Origin: Candidatus Nanopelagicales bacterium
Lineage (GTDB): Bacteria; Actinomycetota; Actinomycetes; S36-B12
Length of the DNA stretch: 8,962 nucleotides
Assembly (NCBI GenBank): GCA_030836325.1
Contig: JAURQC010000088.1
Coordinates: 1 to 8,962 of the forward strand
Reading direction: 5' to 3'
Part shown: positions 1-6,283 of the stretch, in pieces
Layout: each line of letters starts with the position of its first letter
How positions within the stretch are numbered: position 1 is the first letter of the stretch
Program-made: the position numbers and the translations under genes
Notes under the pieces: generated by a model
What the model was told of the DNA's origin: nothing
Seen by the model: the letters and a program-made list of their open reading frames with translations, nothing else
The model's database searches: none

Positions 1-1
1 C

Positions 2-604
2 CTGACCGATCAATGGCTCGCCGATCAAGGATTCGCGGTGGTTATCGCCGATGGTCGCGGCACCCCCGGTCGCGGTCCCTCGTGGGAGTACGCGGTGCAC
101 GGAGACCTCGCGGGCCCGGTCCTCGAGGACCAGGTCGAGGCGCTGATTTCCGTGGCCGAACTCGAACCGGCTGTGGACTTGTCGCGCGTAGGCATTCGGG
201 GGTGGTCCTTCGGTGGGTACCTCGCCGCGCTCGCAGTACTGGACAGACCGGATGTCTTCCACGCTGCCGTAGCTGGCGCGCCCGTCACCGATTGGCGCAT
301 GTACGACACCGCCTACACCGAGCGCTACCTGGGAAATCCGAACGACGACGATTCCCCGTACCAAAGCACCAGCCTGTTGAACCGGGCTGCAGCCCTTACC
401 CGCCCGCTGCTGCTGATCCACGGACTAGCCGATGACAACGTCCTAGCGGCACACACCCTGCAACTGTCCAGTGCCCTGCTGGCCGCCGGGAAGCAGCATG
501 ATGTGCTGCCGCTGAGTGGCGTGACGCACATGACTCCACAGGAAGTAGTCGCCGAGAACTTGTTGCTGACCGAGGTCGAGTTCTTCCGCCGCCACCTGTC
601 GTAG
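2..604 (+). CDS. Prolyl oligopeptidase family (S9, DPP-IV-like) serine peptidase, C-terminal part
   Basis: This is the C-terminal alpha/beta-hydrolase domain of an S9 peptidase; the reading frame is open from base 2, so the start and the usual N-terminal beta-propeller lie outside the window. Visible are the strand-turn region GRGTPGRG, the nucleophile elbow GWSFGG (Ser codon 206-208), AGAPVTDWRMYDTAYTERY, which is typical of the DPP-IV subgroup, the acid motif HGLADDNV (Asp codon 431-433) and GVTHM with the likely catalytic His (codon 527-529). All three triad residues are present, so this part looks functional. The family cleaves short peptides, often after proline; the exact substrate cannot be told here. 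No signal peptide can be judged. The gene converges on typA with 10 bp between the two stop codons. The family call is firm; the subgroup is less so. Confidence 0.9.
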   Translation: MTDQWLADQGFAVVIADGRGTPGRGPSWEYAVHGDLAGPVLEDQVEALISVAELEPAVDLSRVGIRGWSFGGYLAALAVLDRPDVFHAAVAGAPVTDWRMYDTAYTERYLGNPNDDDSPYQSTSLLNRAAALTRPLLLIHGLADDNVLAAHTLQLSSALLAAGKQHDVLPLSGVTHMTPQEVVAENLLLTEVEFFRRHLS

Positions 605-614
605 CCGAGCGACG

Positions 615-2474
615 TCACTTCTTCTTGCGACCTGCCCGCACTCGATCGGTTGCCTGCAAGAGCACCTTGCGCATGCGCACCGCCGATGGCGTGACCTCGA
701 CGCATTCATCCTCGCGACAGAACTCAAGGGCCTGCTCCAAGGACAACTCGCGGTGCGGGATCAGCGGAACGAGAACCTCACTGGTGCTTGACCGCATGTT
801 GGTGAGTTTCTTTTCCTTCGTGGGGTTCACGTCCATGTCATCTGAACGCGCGTTCTCACCGACGATCATCCCCTCGTAGACCTCGGTTCCCGGTCCAACG
901 AACATCGTTCCCCGCTCCTGCAGGTTCGCCAGCGCGAAGGATGTCGTTTGTCCGTTGCGGTCGGCAACGAGGGATCCCGTGGGGCGTGTACGTAGTTCCC
1001 CGTGCCACGGCTCGTAACGATCGAATACGTGATGCAGAAGTCCTGTACCTCGAGTCTCGGTCAAGAATTCGGTACGAAAGCCGATCAGGCCGCGAGCGGG
1101 CACCAGATAGTCCATCCGCACCCAGCCCGAGCCGTGATTGACCATCTGCTCCATGCGGCCTTTGCGTAGCGCCATCAACTGGGTGACCACCCCGAGGTAG
1201 TCCTCGGGGACATCGACGGTCAGGCGCTCGACGGGTTCATGCACTTTGCCGTCGATCGTCCGGGTGACCACCTGGGGCTTGCCGACGGTGATCTCGAACC
1301 CTTCCCGGCGCATCATCTCCACGAGAACCGCGAGTTGCAGTTCACCTCGTCCCTGCACCTCCCAGGTGTCCGGGCGTTCGGTCGGTTCGACCCGGATCGA
1401 GACATTGCCGATGGTTTCGGCGTCGAGACGGGACTTGACCAATGGCGCGGTGAGTTTGGTCCCACCACTACGCCCGGCGAGGGGGGAGGTATTGATGCCG
1501 ATCGTCATGGAGATCGATGGCTCATCGACGGTGATGACCGGCAAGGGACGCGGATCCTCTGGATCTCCCAGCGTCTCTCCGATCGTGATGTCTGCGATCC
1601 CAGCCACGGCGATGATGTCGCCCGCCGATGCTTCTTCCACTGACACCCGATCCAAAGCCTCGGTGACGAGTAGCTCGACTACCTTCGCCCGGTCGATCGA
1701 ACCGTCCTTGCGCATCCACGCCACCTGCTGGCCCTTGCGAATCGTGCCTTGGTGAACCCGGCACAGGGCGAGCCTTCCGAGATACGGCGAGGCATCGAGG
1801 TTCGTTACGTGTGCTTGTAAAGGCGCACCCTCGTCGTAGGTGGGTGCTGGGATCGTCGCGAGCAAAGTCGCGAACAAGGGCTCGAGATCCTCAGCGGCGG
1901 GCATCGATCCATCGGCGGGCTGTTCAATCGAGGCTCGTCCTACTACCGCGCTGGTGAAGACGATCGGGAAGTCGATCTGCGAATCGTCGGCGTCGAGGTC
2001 CAAGAAGAGTTCGTACACCTCATCAACGACCTCCTTGATGCGTGCATCGCTGCGGTCGACCTTGTTGATGACGAGCACCACCGGCAAGCGCTTGGCTAAT
2101 GCCTTGCGAAGTACGAAGCGGGTCTGCGGCAAGGGACCCTCGGATGCGTCCACCAGCAGGACCACTCCGTCGACCATCTCCAGTCCCCGCTCGACCTCCC
2201 CACCGAAGTCAGCGTGCCCGGGGGTGTCGATGATGTTGAACGTGACGCCACCTGCGGGTGCTGAGGGGCCCTCGTAGCGAACCGAGGTGTTCTTAGCCAA
2301 GATCGTGATGCCCTTTTCACGTTCGAGGTCCATGGAGTCCATGACACGTTCGGCCACGTCCTGGTTCTCTCGGAACGCACCCGATTGCCACAGCATGGCG
2401 TCCACGAGCGTGGTCTTGCCATGGTCGACATGGGCGATGATCGCGATATTGCGGAGGTCTTCGCGGGTTGGCAC
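615..2474 (-). CDS. typA: Translational GTPase TypA/BipA
   Basis: This is a complete 619-residue ribosome-associated GTPase of the TypA/BipA family (E. coli BipA is slightly shorter). The family resembles EF-G, binds the ribosome and supports 50S assembly and growth under stress or cold. The GTP-binding motifs are all present: AHVDHGKTT (14-22), EREKGITI with the switch-I Thr (51-58), DTPGH (83-87), NKVD (137-140) and SAVVG (175-179). EF-G-like domains II, III and V and the BipA-specific C-terminal domain follow, including [20 protein letters not shown] and [12 protein letters not shown]. The start is GTG (2472-2474): family homology begins within ten residues and no earlier in-frame start is compelling. 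No Shine-Dalgarno sequence precedes it, but a TACTGT hexamer ends 6 nt upstream, which suggests a leaderless mRNA. higA ends 23 bp upstream on the same strand, so read-through from higBA is also possible. Confidence 0.96.
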   Translation of the reverse strand: MPTREDLRNIAIIAHVDHGKTTLVDAMLWQSGAFRENQDVAERVMDSMDLEREKGITILAKNTSVRYEGPSAPAGGVTFNIIDTPGHADFGGEVERGLEMVDGVVLLVDASEGPLPQTRFVLRKALAKRLPVVLVINKVDRSDARIKEVVDEVYELFLDLDADDSQIDFPIVFTSAVVGRASIEQPADGSMPAAEDLEPLFATLLATIPAPTYDEGAPLQAHVTNLDASPYLGRLALCRVHQGTIRKGQQVAWMRKDGSIDRAKVVELLVTEALDRVSVEEASAGDIIAVAGIADITIGETLGDPEDPRPLPVITVDEPSISMTIGINTSPLAGRSGGTKLTAPLVKSRLDAETIGNVSIRVEPTERPDTWEVQGRGELQLAVLVEMMRREGFEITVGKPQVVTRTIDGKVHEPVERLTVDVPEDYLGVVTQLMALRKGRMEQMVNHGSGWVRMDYLVPARGLIGFRTEFLTETRGTGLLHHVFDRYEPWHGELRTRPTGSLVADRNGQTTSFALANLQERGTMFVGPGTEVYEGMIVGENARSDDMDVNPTKEKKLTNMRSSTSEVLVPLIPHRELSLEQALEFCREDECVEVTPSAVRMRKVLLQATDRVRAGRKKK

Positions 2475-2486
2475 CTGCGAACAGTA
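2475..2486 (-). promoter_or_regulatory. Putative -10 element for leaderless typA transcript
   Basis: On the minus strand TACTGT (2486-2481) fits the actinobacterial TAnnnT -10 pattern. It is followed by six bases and then the GTG start of typA, so transcription would begin at or next to the start codon. No Shine-Dalgarno sequence lies between them. A good -35 at 17-18 bp is not evident; CTGACT (2515-2510) lies 23 bp away, too far. The promoter would sit across the higA stop codon. This is inference from spacing only. Confidence 0.4.
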
Positions 2487-2497
2487 GACGCTCGCCT

Positions 2498-2815
2498 TCA
2501 GGATGCCGAAGTCAGCGGCTCGATCGCTTGCAGCACATCGTCTAGCGCATCCGATTCCACATCGAGGTCGAACTGGGTTTGCAAATTCAGCCAGAACTGC
2601 GCTGAGACCCCGAAGTACCGGCCAAGGCGTAGGGCTGTGTCGGCTGTGATACGCCTCTTGCCGTGAACGATTTCGTTAATTCTGCGAGGTGGCACACCTA
2701 TGGCAACTGCAAGTCGATGCTGTGTGATGCCGAACCCCTCGATGAAGTCCTCCATGAGAACTTCACCAGGATGCACCGGTGCCCAAAGGTCAGTGGTAGT
2801 CGACGAGCGTGACAT
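2498..2815 (-). CDS. higA: HigA-type antitoxin, XRE-family helix-turn-helix
   Basis: This is the antitoxin of a type II toxin-antitoxin pair. It should bind and neutralise the adjacent HigB-like toxin and repress the shared promoter. The 105-residue protein has the HigA/VapI signature [19 protein letters not shown] (14-32), a helix-turn-helix around 31-50 ([20 protein letters not shown]), then [18 protein letters not shown] and [14 protein letters not shown], all characteristic of this family. I chose the ATG at 2815 because a perfect GGAGG lies 8 nt upstream (2828-2824). An in-frame ATG at 2830 would add five residues but has only a GGAG 2 nt before it. The gene overlaps the toxin's 3' end by 26 bp, which suggests translational coupling, and ends 23 bp before typA. 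Toxin-first order is the usual higBA arrangement. Confidence 0.92.
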   Translation of the reverse strand: MSRSSTTTDLWAPVHPGEVLMEDFIEGFGITQHRLAVAIGVPPRRINEIVHGKRRITADTALRLGRYFGVSAQFWLNLQTQFDLDVESDALDDVLQAIEPLTSAS

Positions 2816-3074
2816 CTTCCGCACCTCCATCTCTCCAAACGAAGCAGAGTCGCCACTGTTGATTCACACGAATGCTGTGCTGTCCGCGCCGATCGCCCCG
2901 TAGAGCCTCCAGTCGGTTGCCCGGTGGCACCCGAAGTTCATCGAGTTCAATGGCCGCAGCCAGAAGACGCAACTTCCGGATGGCCGCCTTTTGGATCCGA
3001 GGATCTATCGAAGGGACTCGCTCCCGCGCCCACAAGCGCTCGGTCACGCGATCTCCGAAGGAACGGATCACCAT
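2790..3074 (-). CDS. higB: HigB-type toxin (RelE/ParE superfamily mRNA interferase)
   Basis: This is a small basic toxin of the HigB/plasmid-maintenance-killer family. Family members enter the ribosome A site and cleave translated mRNA, and are held inactive by HigA. The protein is 94 residues from the ATG at 3074. It shows the N-terminal IRSFGDRVTERLW, the central PPGNRLEALRGDRRGQHSIRV and the C-terminal [23 protein letters not shown], which together match full-length family members. The start is ambiguous among three consecutive codons: GTG 3077, ATG 3074 and GTG 3071. A CATAAT hexamer (3083-3078) lies 6 nt before the GTG at 3071, so a leaderless start there is possible. It overlaps higA by 26 bp and is divergent from the DoxX-like gene. 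No inactivating lesion is seen. Confidence 0.92.
   Translation of the reverse strand: MVIRSFGDRVTERLWARERVPSIDPRIQKAAIRKLRLLAAAIELDELRVPPGNRLEALRGDRRGQHSIRVNQQWRLCFVWRDGGAEDVTLVDYH
2824..2828 (-). promoter_or_regulatory. Shine-Dalgarno site deciding the higA start
   Basis: GGAGG on the minus strand is spaced 8 nt from the ATG at 2815. It lies inside the end of higB, so higA is probably translated from the same mRNA, and it argues for the 105-residue form over the start at 2830. Confidence 0.7.
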
Positions 3075-3075
3075 C

Positions 3076-3127
3076 ACATTATGTAACGCATAACGTCAAT
3101 AACGCAAGCCGTTAAGGCGTAACGGCT
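3076..3127. promoter_or_regulatory. higBA promoter and probable HigA operator region (TAACG array)
   Basis: This is the AT-richer stretch between higB and the divergent DoxX-like gene. TAACG occurs at 3084-3088, 3091-3095, 3100-3104 and 3120-3124, and its inverse CGTTA at 3110-3114. The last three are spaced exactly 10 bp apart and form two overlapping inverted pairs with 5-bp spacers. A second small inverted repeat, TTATG/CATAA, occupies 3079-3083 and 3089-3093. On the minus strand CATAAT (3083-3078) is a good -10, with TTGCGT (3107-3102) as a poor -35 18 bp away. Half-sites thus overlie the promoter, as expected for autoregulation by the HTH antitoxin. Binding is inferred. Confidence 0.6.
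3107..3127. repeat. Perfect 8-bp inverted repeat with 5-bp spacer
   Basis: The arms AGCCGTTA (3107-3114) and TAACGGCT (3120-3127) are perfect inverse complements around AGGCG. The centre at 3117 is 31 bp, about three helical turns, from the centre of the TTATG/CATAA repeat at 3086. It may be the main HigA operator or a hairpin in the 5' leader of the DoxX-like gene. No T-run follows, so a terminator is unlikely. Confidence 0.7.
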
Positions 3128-3150
3128 GGAGCCCGTGCGACGCTCGGGGC

Positions 3151-3558
3151 GTGCTGCCAACTATCGGTCGTTTGACTCTGGGTGTCGTCCTGCTCGGCGC
3201 TGGATTCGGTCACTTCGCCAATGCGGAGGCCTTCCTCGCCCAGGTTCCGACGTGGATGCCGGCCCCCGAGGTAGTAGTGGCGGTTTCCGGAGTAGCCGAG
3301 CTTGTGCTCGGTGCCGCATTGATCATCGCTCCAGCGCGTTGGCGTCCAGCAGTGGGCTGGGTAGTCGCGGCCTTCTTCGTTGTCATCTTTCCGGGGAACA
3401 TCTCGCAGTTCGTGACGGGTACGTCGGCCTTCGGCTTGGATACCGACGCCGCCCGCTTCATCCGCTTGCTCTTTCAACCCGTCCTGGTGGTTTGGGCGTT
3501 GTGGTGCACGTCAGCCTGGTCCCAGTGGCGCGAGAGTCGACGTCACATCGATACCTGA
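3151..3558 (+). CDS. DoxX-like small integral membrane protein
   Basis: The 135-residue protein has four predicted membrane segments at about 3-21, 40-60, 66-84 and 103-122. Its LLGAGFGHFANAEAFLAQVPTWMP, SGVAELVLGAAL and FPGNISQF segments resemble the bacterial DoxX/DoxD-like membrane family (the COG4270 type). The biochemical role of these proteins is mostly unknown; some members are tied to redox or thiol stress. The start is GTG at 3151, since no other in-frame start lies upstream before the promoter region and the first membrane helix begins at once. The Shine-Dalgarno is weak (GGAG at 3128-3131 is too far). It diverges from higBA across the TAACG array, so HigA might also affect it, and it converges on the ACT-domain gene with 14 bp between stops. 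Confidence 0.8.
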   Translation: MLPTIGRLTLGVVLLGAGFGHFANAEAFLAQVPTWMPAPEVVVAVSGVAELVLGAALIIAPARWRPAVGWVVAAFFVVIFPGNISQFVTGTSAFGLDTDAARFIRLLFQPVLVVWALWCTSAWSQWRESRRHIDT

Positions 3559-3572
3559 AATGCAAGCGCCCT

Positions 3573-3947
3573 TCACTCGTCAGACGCAAGGACCACATGC
3601 CCCGCATCCGTCCACGCATCCATTGCGGCGTCCACTGCTTCCTGCCGCACCAGGAGGTAATCGGTATCGAAGGTCGATTGCACGAAAACGCTGATGCCAG
3701 CGTCAGCCAAGGGACCGGTGAGTGCATGCAGCACCCCGGTTAGGGAAAAGTCCAGCACACCTGCCACTCGGAAAGCGCGCCAAGGTCCTTCCACTCGTGC
3801 ATCGGGCACTGGCTCTGGACCGACCACACTGACTTCGTCCATCGTCCTGGTGATACTGAAGAAGGAAGCCTGATAACGCATGTCGACGTCGACATCCGTG
3901 TTCAATCGGCTGATCCAAAGGGACCCGGGAACACTCAGGATTTCCAC
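3573..3947 (-). CDS. ACT-domain protein (ACT_7-like), putative small-ligand sensor
   Basis: This 124-residue protein resembles the stand-alone tandem-ACT proteins of bacteria. ACT domains usually bind amino acids and regulate partners; the ligand here is unknown. Visible signatures are VEILSVPGSLWISRL at the N-terminus and, in the second half, GPWRAFRVAGVLDFSLTGVL, PLADAGISVFVQSTFDTDY and LLVRQEAVDAA. The frame is open up to 4052, but the family begins at the GTG at 3947, 13 bp after the stop of the SRPBCC gene with a modest GAGAA before it. The longer form would add 35 residues without the family pattern that merely overlap that gene. The tight spacing suggests the two genes share one mRNA. 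It has no catalytic motif. Confidence 0.8.
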   Translation of the reverse strand: MEILSVPGSLWISRLNTDVDVDMRYQASFFSITRTMDEVSVVGPEPVPDARVEGPWRAFRVAGVLDFSLTGVLHALTGPLADAGISVFVQSTFDTDYLLVRQEAVDAAMDAWTDAGHVVLASDE

Positions 3948-3960
3948 GAGTTTCTCGGAG

Positions 3961-4431
3961 CTACGACGGAACTGTGAGGAAGCGGCCAAGTGAATCGAAG
4001 TAACTCTCCATGCCCTCTTGGGCGCGCACCGCTTCACTTTCGGGCATATCACCGAACTGGCTGAACTTCACCCAACTGCGCATGCCACGGCTATCGAACT
4101 CGATCCGCACGAGGTGATGGTCGGTCGATTCGTCGCGTGCCGCGAATTCCTGTTCGGACTGGGTGTAGTGCATCGTGTGATCGATCCGCGCGTGTGGCAC
4201 CACAGCGGTGTAGCGACCGTAGAAGTAAGCGACGAATCCGTAGTCAGGAACATCAACACCGACAGCCCACGGTCCACCGTCAATGGGTTCGGAAACGACC
4301 GAGCCGGGCACACACGCCAGTTCCGCCGGGTGATACCACGCCTCGAGGGCTACCGGATCGGTCCATGCGTCCCACAAGACTTCGACGGGAATATCGAACT
4401 CACGCTCTACCGAATACAAGAAGTTGTCCAC
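3961..4431 (-). CDS. SRPBCC/AHSA1-type START-fold protein
   Basis: The 156-residue protein begins SVEREFDIPVEVLWDAWTDPVALEAWYHP, the classic opening of the SRPBCC superfamily in its AHSA1 (Aha1 C-terminal-like) branch. This fold has a deep hydrophobic pocket for small ligands. The middle (YGRYTAVVPHARIDHTMHY) and the end (GMESYFDSLGRFLTVPS) also fit. No specific ligand or catalytic residue can be named. The start is GTG (4429-4431), three residues before the family begins, with only a weak Shine-Dalgarno. It lies 56 bp downstream of ychF and 13 bp upstream of the ACT gene on the same strand. A TATGGT hexamer (4473-4468) and a pair of 8-bp direct repeats ahead of the start could give it separate control. 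Confidence 0.85.
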   Translation of the reverse strand: MDNFLYSVEREFDIPVEVLWDAWTDPVALEAWYHPAELACVPGSVVSEPIDGGPWAVGVDVPDYGFVAYFYGRYTAVVPHARIDHTMHYTQSEQEFAARDESTDHHLVRIEFDSRGMRSWVKFSQFGDMPESEAVRAQEGMESYFDSLGRFLTVPS

Positions 4432-4457
4432 GTGAGCACTCTAGGTCCGGTGAGCAC
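4432..4457. repeat. Pair of direct repeats GTGAGCAC before the SRPBCC gene
   Basis: GTGAGCAC occurs at 4432-4439 and again at 4450-4457 (GTGCTCAC on the coding strand), 18 bp start to start, directly upstream of the GTG start at 4431. They could be binding sites for a regulator of the SRPBCC-ACT pair or chance; no regulator gene lies next to them. Confidence 0.45.
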
Positions 4458-4487
4458 ACACCGTTCGACCATACGAAGAACCGTGCA

Positions 4488-5561
4488 TCAGACGTTGAAG
4501 CGGAACTCCACTACATCGCCGTCAGCCATCACGTAGTCCTTGCCCTCCATACGCACCTGACCTCGTGATTTCGCCTCCCCCATGGAGCCAGCAACCAGCA
4601 AATCGTCGTAGGAGACGACCTCGGCCTTGATGAAACCCTTCTGGAAGTCGGTGTGGATCACCCCAGCAGCTTCCGGAGCCGTGGCCCCCTTGGGGATGGT
4701 CCATGCGCGCGCCTCTTTTGGCCCCGCGGTGAGGTAGGTCTGCAAGCCCAGGGTGTCGAAGCCCACGCGCGCGAGGGCGTCTAGACCAGACTCCTGTTGA
4801 CCAACCGATTGCAGCAATTCCAGTGCCTCACTGTCGGGCAACTCGACGAGCTCGGCCTCGACCTTCGCATCGAGGAATACCGCTTCGGCGGGAGAGACGA
4901 GATCACGCATCTGCTTCTTGAAGTCGTCGTCCACCAGTTGCTCTTCATCGCAATTGACGACATACAGAAACGGCTTGGCTGTAAGCAAGAACAGCTCCCG
5001 AATCGGTTCTGCATCGAATCCGGCAGCGAACAGAGTGGATCCGTTGTTCAGCACCTCGGCTGCCTGCTGCGCGGCTTCGAGAATCGGCGCCTTGGTCTTG
5101 TCGTTGCGAGCTTCCTTGGTCAGACGCGGAATCGCGTTCTCGAGTGTCTGCAAGTCCGCGAGGATCAACTCGGTGTTGATGGTCGCCATGTCCTCAGCCG
5201 GCGAGACCCGACCTTCCACATGGACGACGTCGTCGTCATGGAAGGCCCGCAGCACTTGACAGATGGCATTGGACTCACGGATGTTCGCCAGGAACTTATT
5301 GCCCAAGCCCGCGCCTTCGGAGGCGCCTTTCACAATGCCGGCGATATCGACGAACGTGACGGTTGCCGGAATAACTTCGGCTGAGTCGAATATCTCAGCC
5401 AGCTTTGGCAATCGCTCATCGGGCACCCCGACGACCCCGGTGTTCGGCTCGATGGTGGCGAAGGGGTAGTTGGCAGCCAGGACGTCGTTCTTCGTCAGCG
5501 CATTGAACAAAGTCGACTTGCCGACGTTTGGGAGACCGACGATTCCAATTGTCAGCGCCAA
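4488..5561 (-). CDS. ychF: Redox-responsive ATPase/GTPase YchF (Obg-like, OLA1 family)
   Basis: This is a complete 357-residue YchF, a conserved P-loop NTPase that binds ribosomes and prefers ATP in studied members. Motifs: P-loop GLPNVGKST (9-17), switch region NYPFATIEPNTG (31-42), DIAG (72-75) with GASEGAGLGNKFL, NCDE (203-206), the NxxE variant that replaces NKxD and marks this family, and a C-terminal TGS domain (about 275-357) with GPKEARAWTIPKG and FIKAEV. The central 110-195 segment is the family's helical insert. The start is TTG (5559-5561): a purine-rich GGAAAGAG lies 8 nt upstream and homology begins at residue 4. Downstream on the same strand are the SRPBCC and ACT genes. Its 5' side abuts the decayed recombinase, which begins within about 40 bp and may share or disturb its promoter region. 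Confidence 0.96.
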   Translation of the reverse strand: MALTIGIVGLPNVGKSTLFNALTKNDVLAANYPFATIEPNTGVVGVPDERLPKLAEIFDSAEVIPATVTFVDIAGIVKGASEGAGLGNKFLANIRESNAICQVLRAFHDDDVVHVEGRVSPAEDMATINTELILADLQTLENAIPRLTKEARNDKTKAPILEAAQQAAEVLNNGSTLFAAGFDAEPIRELFLLTAKPFLYVVNCDEEQLVDDDFKKQMRDLVSPAEAVFLDAKVEAELVELPDSEALELLQSVGQQESGLDALARVGFDTLGLQTYLTAGPKEARAWTIPKGATAPEAAGVIHTDFQKGFIKAEVVSYDDLLVAGSMGEAKSRGQVRMEGKDYVMADGDVVEFRFNV

Positions 5562-5599
5562 GATGCCAACTCTTTCCTTGATCGTTGGGTGAGGCCGTC

Positions 5600-6185
5600 G
5601 TGGTGAAGCGGCGCGACGAACAGGCCCGCCGAGGCCCCAGGGTAGCGGCCCGCATTCGCGTTTCCGTCATCATGGGTCGCGGAGAAGACCTCATCTCCCC
5701 GAGTTGCACGCTTAGGCCATCCAGACCTTCTGGGACCGAGAGGGCCTGGAGATCGTCTCGACCGTCAGCAATCTGGACATGACGGGTCGCGAGAGCAAGC
5801 GACGCCACATCGGGCCGCTGATCGAGAGTGTGCGCGCCCAGGAGATCGACGGGATCGCCATCCACAACCTCGCCCGCTGGGGCCGCAACACCGGGGAGTC
5901 CTTGCGCAATATCGACGCACTGCGCCAGGCCGGTGGCTTCATCATGTCAGCCAGCGAGAATCTCGATGACATCGAGACGCCGATGGGTTGCGTCGATCTC
6001 ACTCAGTACGCCGCGATCGCGCAACTGCAGTCAGACCATATTGGCCAGTACTCGCGGGATACCCACGACTGCCGCAGATCCCGGGGGTGGGCTTCCACCC
6101 GTGGCCGAGGATGGGGCTACACGTGGGACAAGTCGGGAGAGCCCCAGCACACTCCGGACCCGCTGCACTCACCCATGACCAATCC
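5600..6185 (+). pseudogene. Decayed serine recombinase (resolvase/integrase N-terminal domain)
   Basis: This is the remnant of a large-type serine recombinase. The first block, frame of 5600, reads RVAARIRVSVIMGRGEDLISP, with the catalytic Ser at 5663-5665. The homology then moves to the next frame: SPELHA, a TAG stop (5713-5715), then AIQTFWDREGLEIVSTVSNLD, EIDGIAIHNLARWGRN, SLRNIDALRQAGGFIMSASENLD, LTQYAAIAQLQSDHIGQYSRD, RRSRGWASTRGRGWGY and HTPDP. Adding one C to the CCCC run at 5697-5700 and reading TAG as CAG would restore a continuous domain. After about 6185 no recombinase pattern remains, so the DNA-binding recombinase and zinc-ribbon parts are missing. The start (GTG 5600 or 5603) and the 3' edge are approximate. 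A 186-codon frame from ATG 5779 exists but lacks the active-site serine. It was presumably a mobile-element or prophage integrase, now inactive. Confidence 0.8.
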
Positions 6186-6247
6186 GGACTCTGCGAGGCC
6201 CACTCCTCGAGCCAATCCGCCTGACAAAAACGCTAGTTATCGACAGG

Positions 6248-6283
6248 GTCACAACGGGATCTGGGCCCCGTACACTCGGCCGC
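6248..6283 (+). promoter_or_regulatory. Putative promoter of the quinone oxidoreductase gene (leaderless)
   Basis: GTCACA (6248-6253, four of six bases of TTGACA) and TACACT (6271-6276, a TAnnnT -10) are 17 bp apart. The ATG at 6284 follows the -10 by 7 nt, so transcription would start at the start codon itself. No Shine-Dalgarno sequence is present, in agreement. Inferred from spacing and motif only. Confidence 0.55.

Noticed and set aside
1246..1755. A 169-codon plus-strand frame opposite typA
   Set aside because: It is a Ser/Thr-rich antisense shadow of typA with no domain pattern.
3135..3743. A 202-codon plus-strand frame overlapping the DoxX-like and ACT genes
   Set aside because: Arg/Ser/His-rich sequence without any family pattern, lying over two well-supported genes; a GC-rich shadow.
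3948..4052. A longer N-terminus for the ACT-domain protein
   Set aside because: The extra 35 residues do not resemble the family and overlap the SRPBCC gene; the GTG at 3947 gives a normal-length protein and operon-like spacing.
4018..4536. A 172-codon plus-strand frame opposite the SRPBCC gene and the end of ychF
   Set aside because: It is antisense to recognised genes and its sequence matches no family I know.
4797..5384. A 195-codon plus-strand frame opposite ychF
   Set aside because: Its length comes from ychF codon bias on the other strand; the ychF protein motifs are unmistakable.
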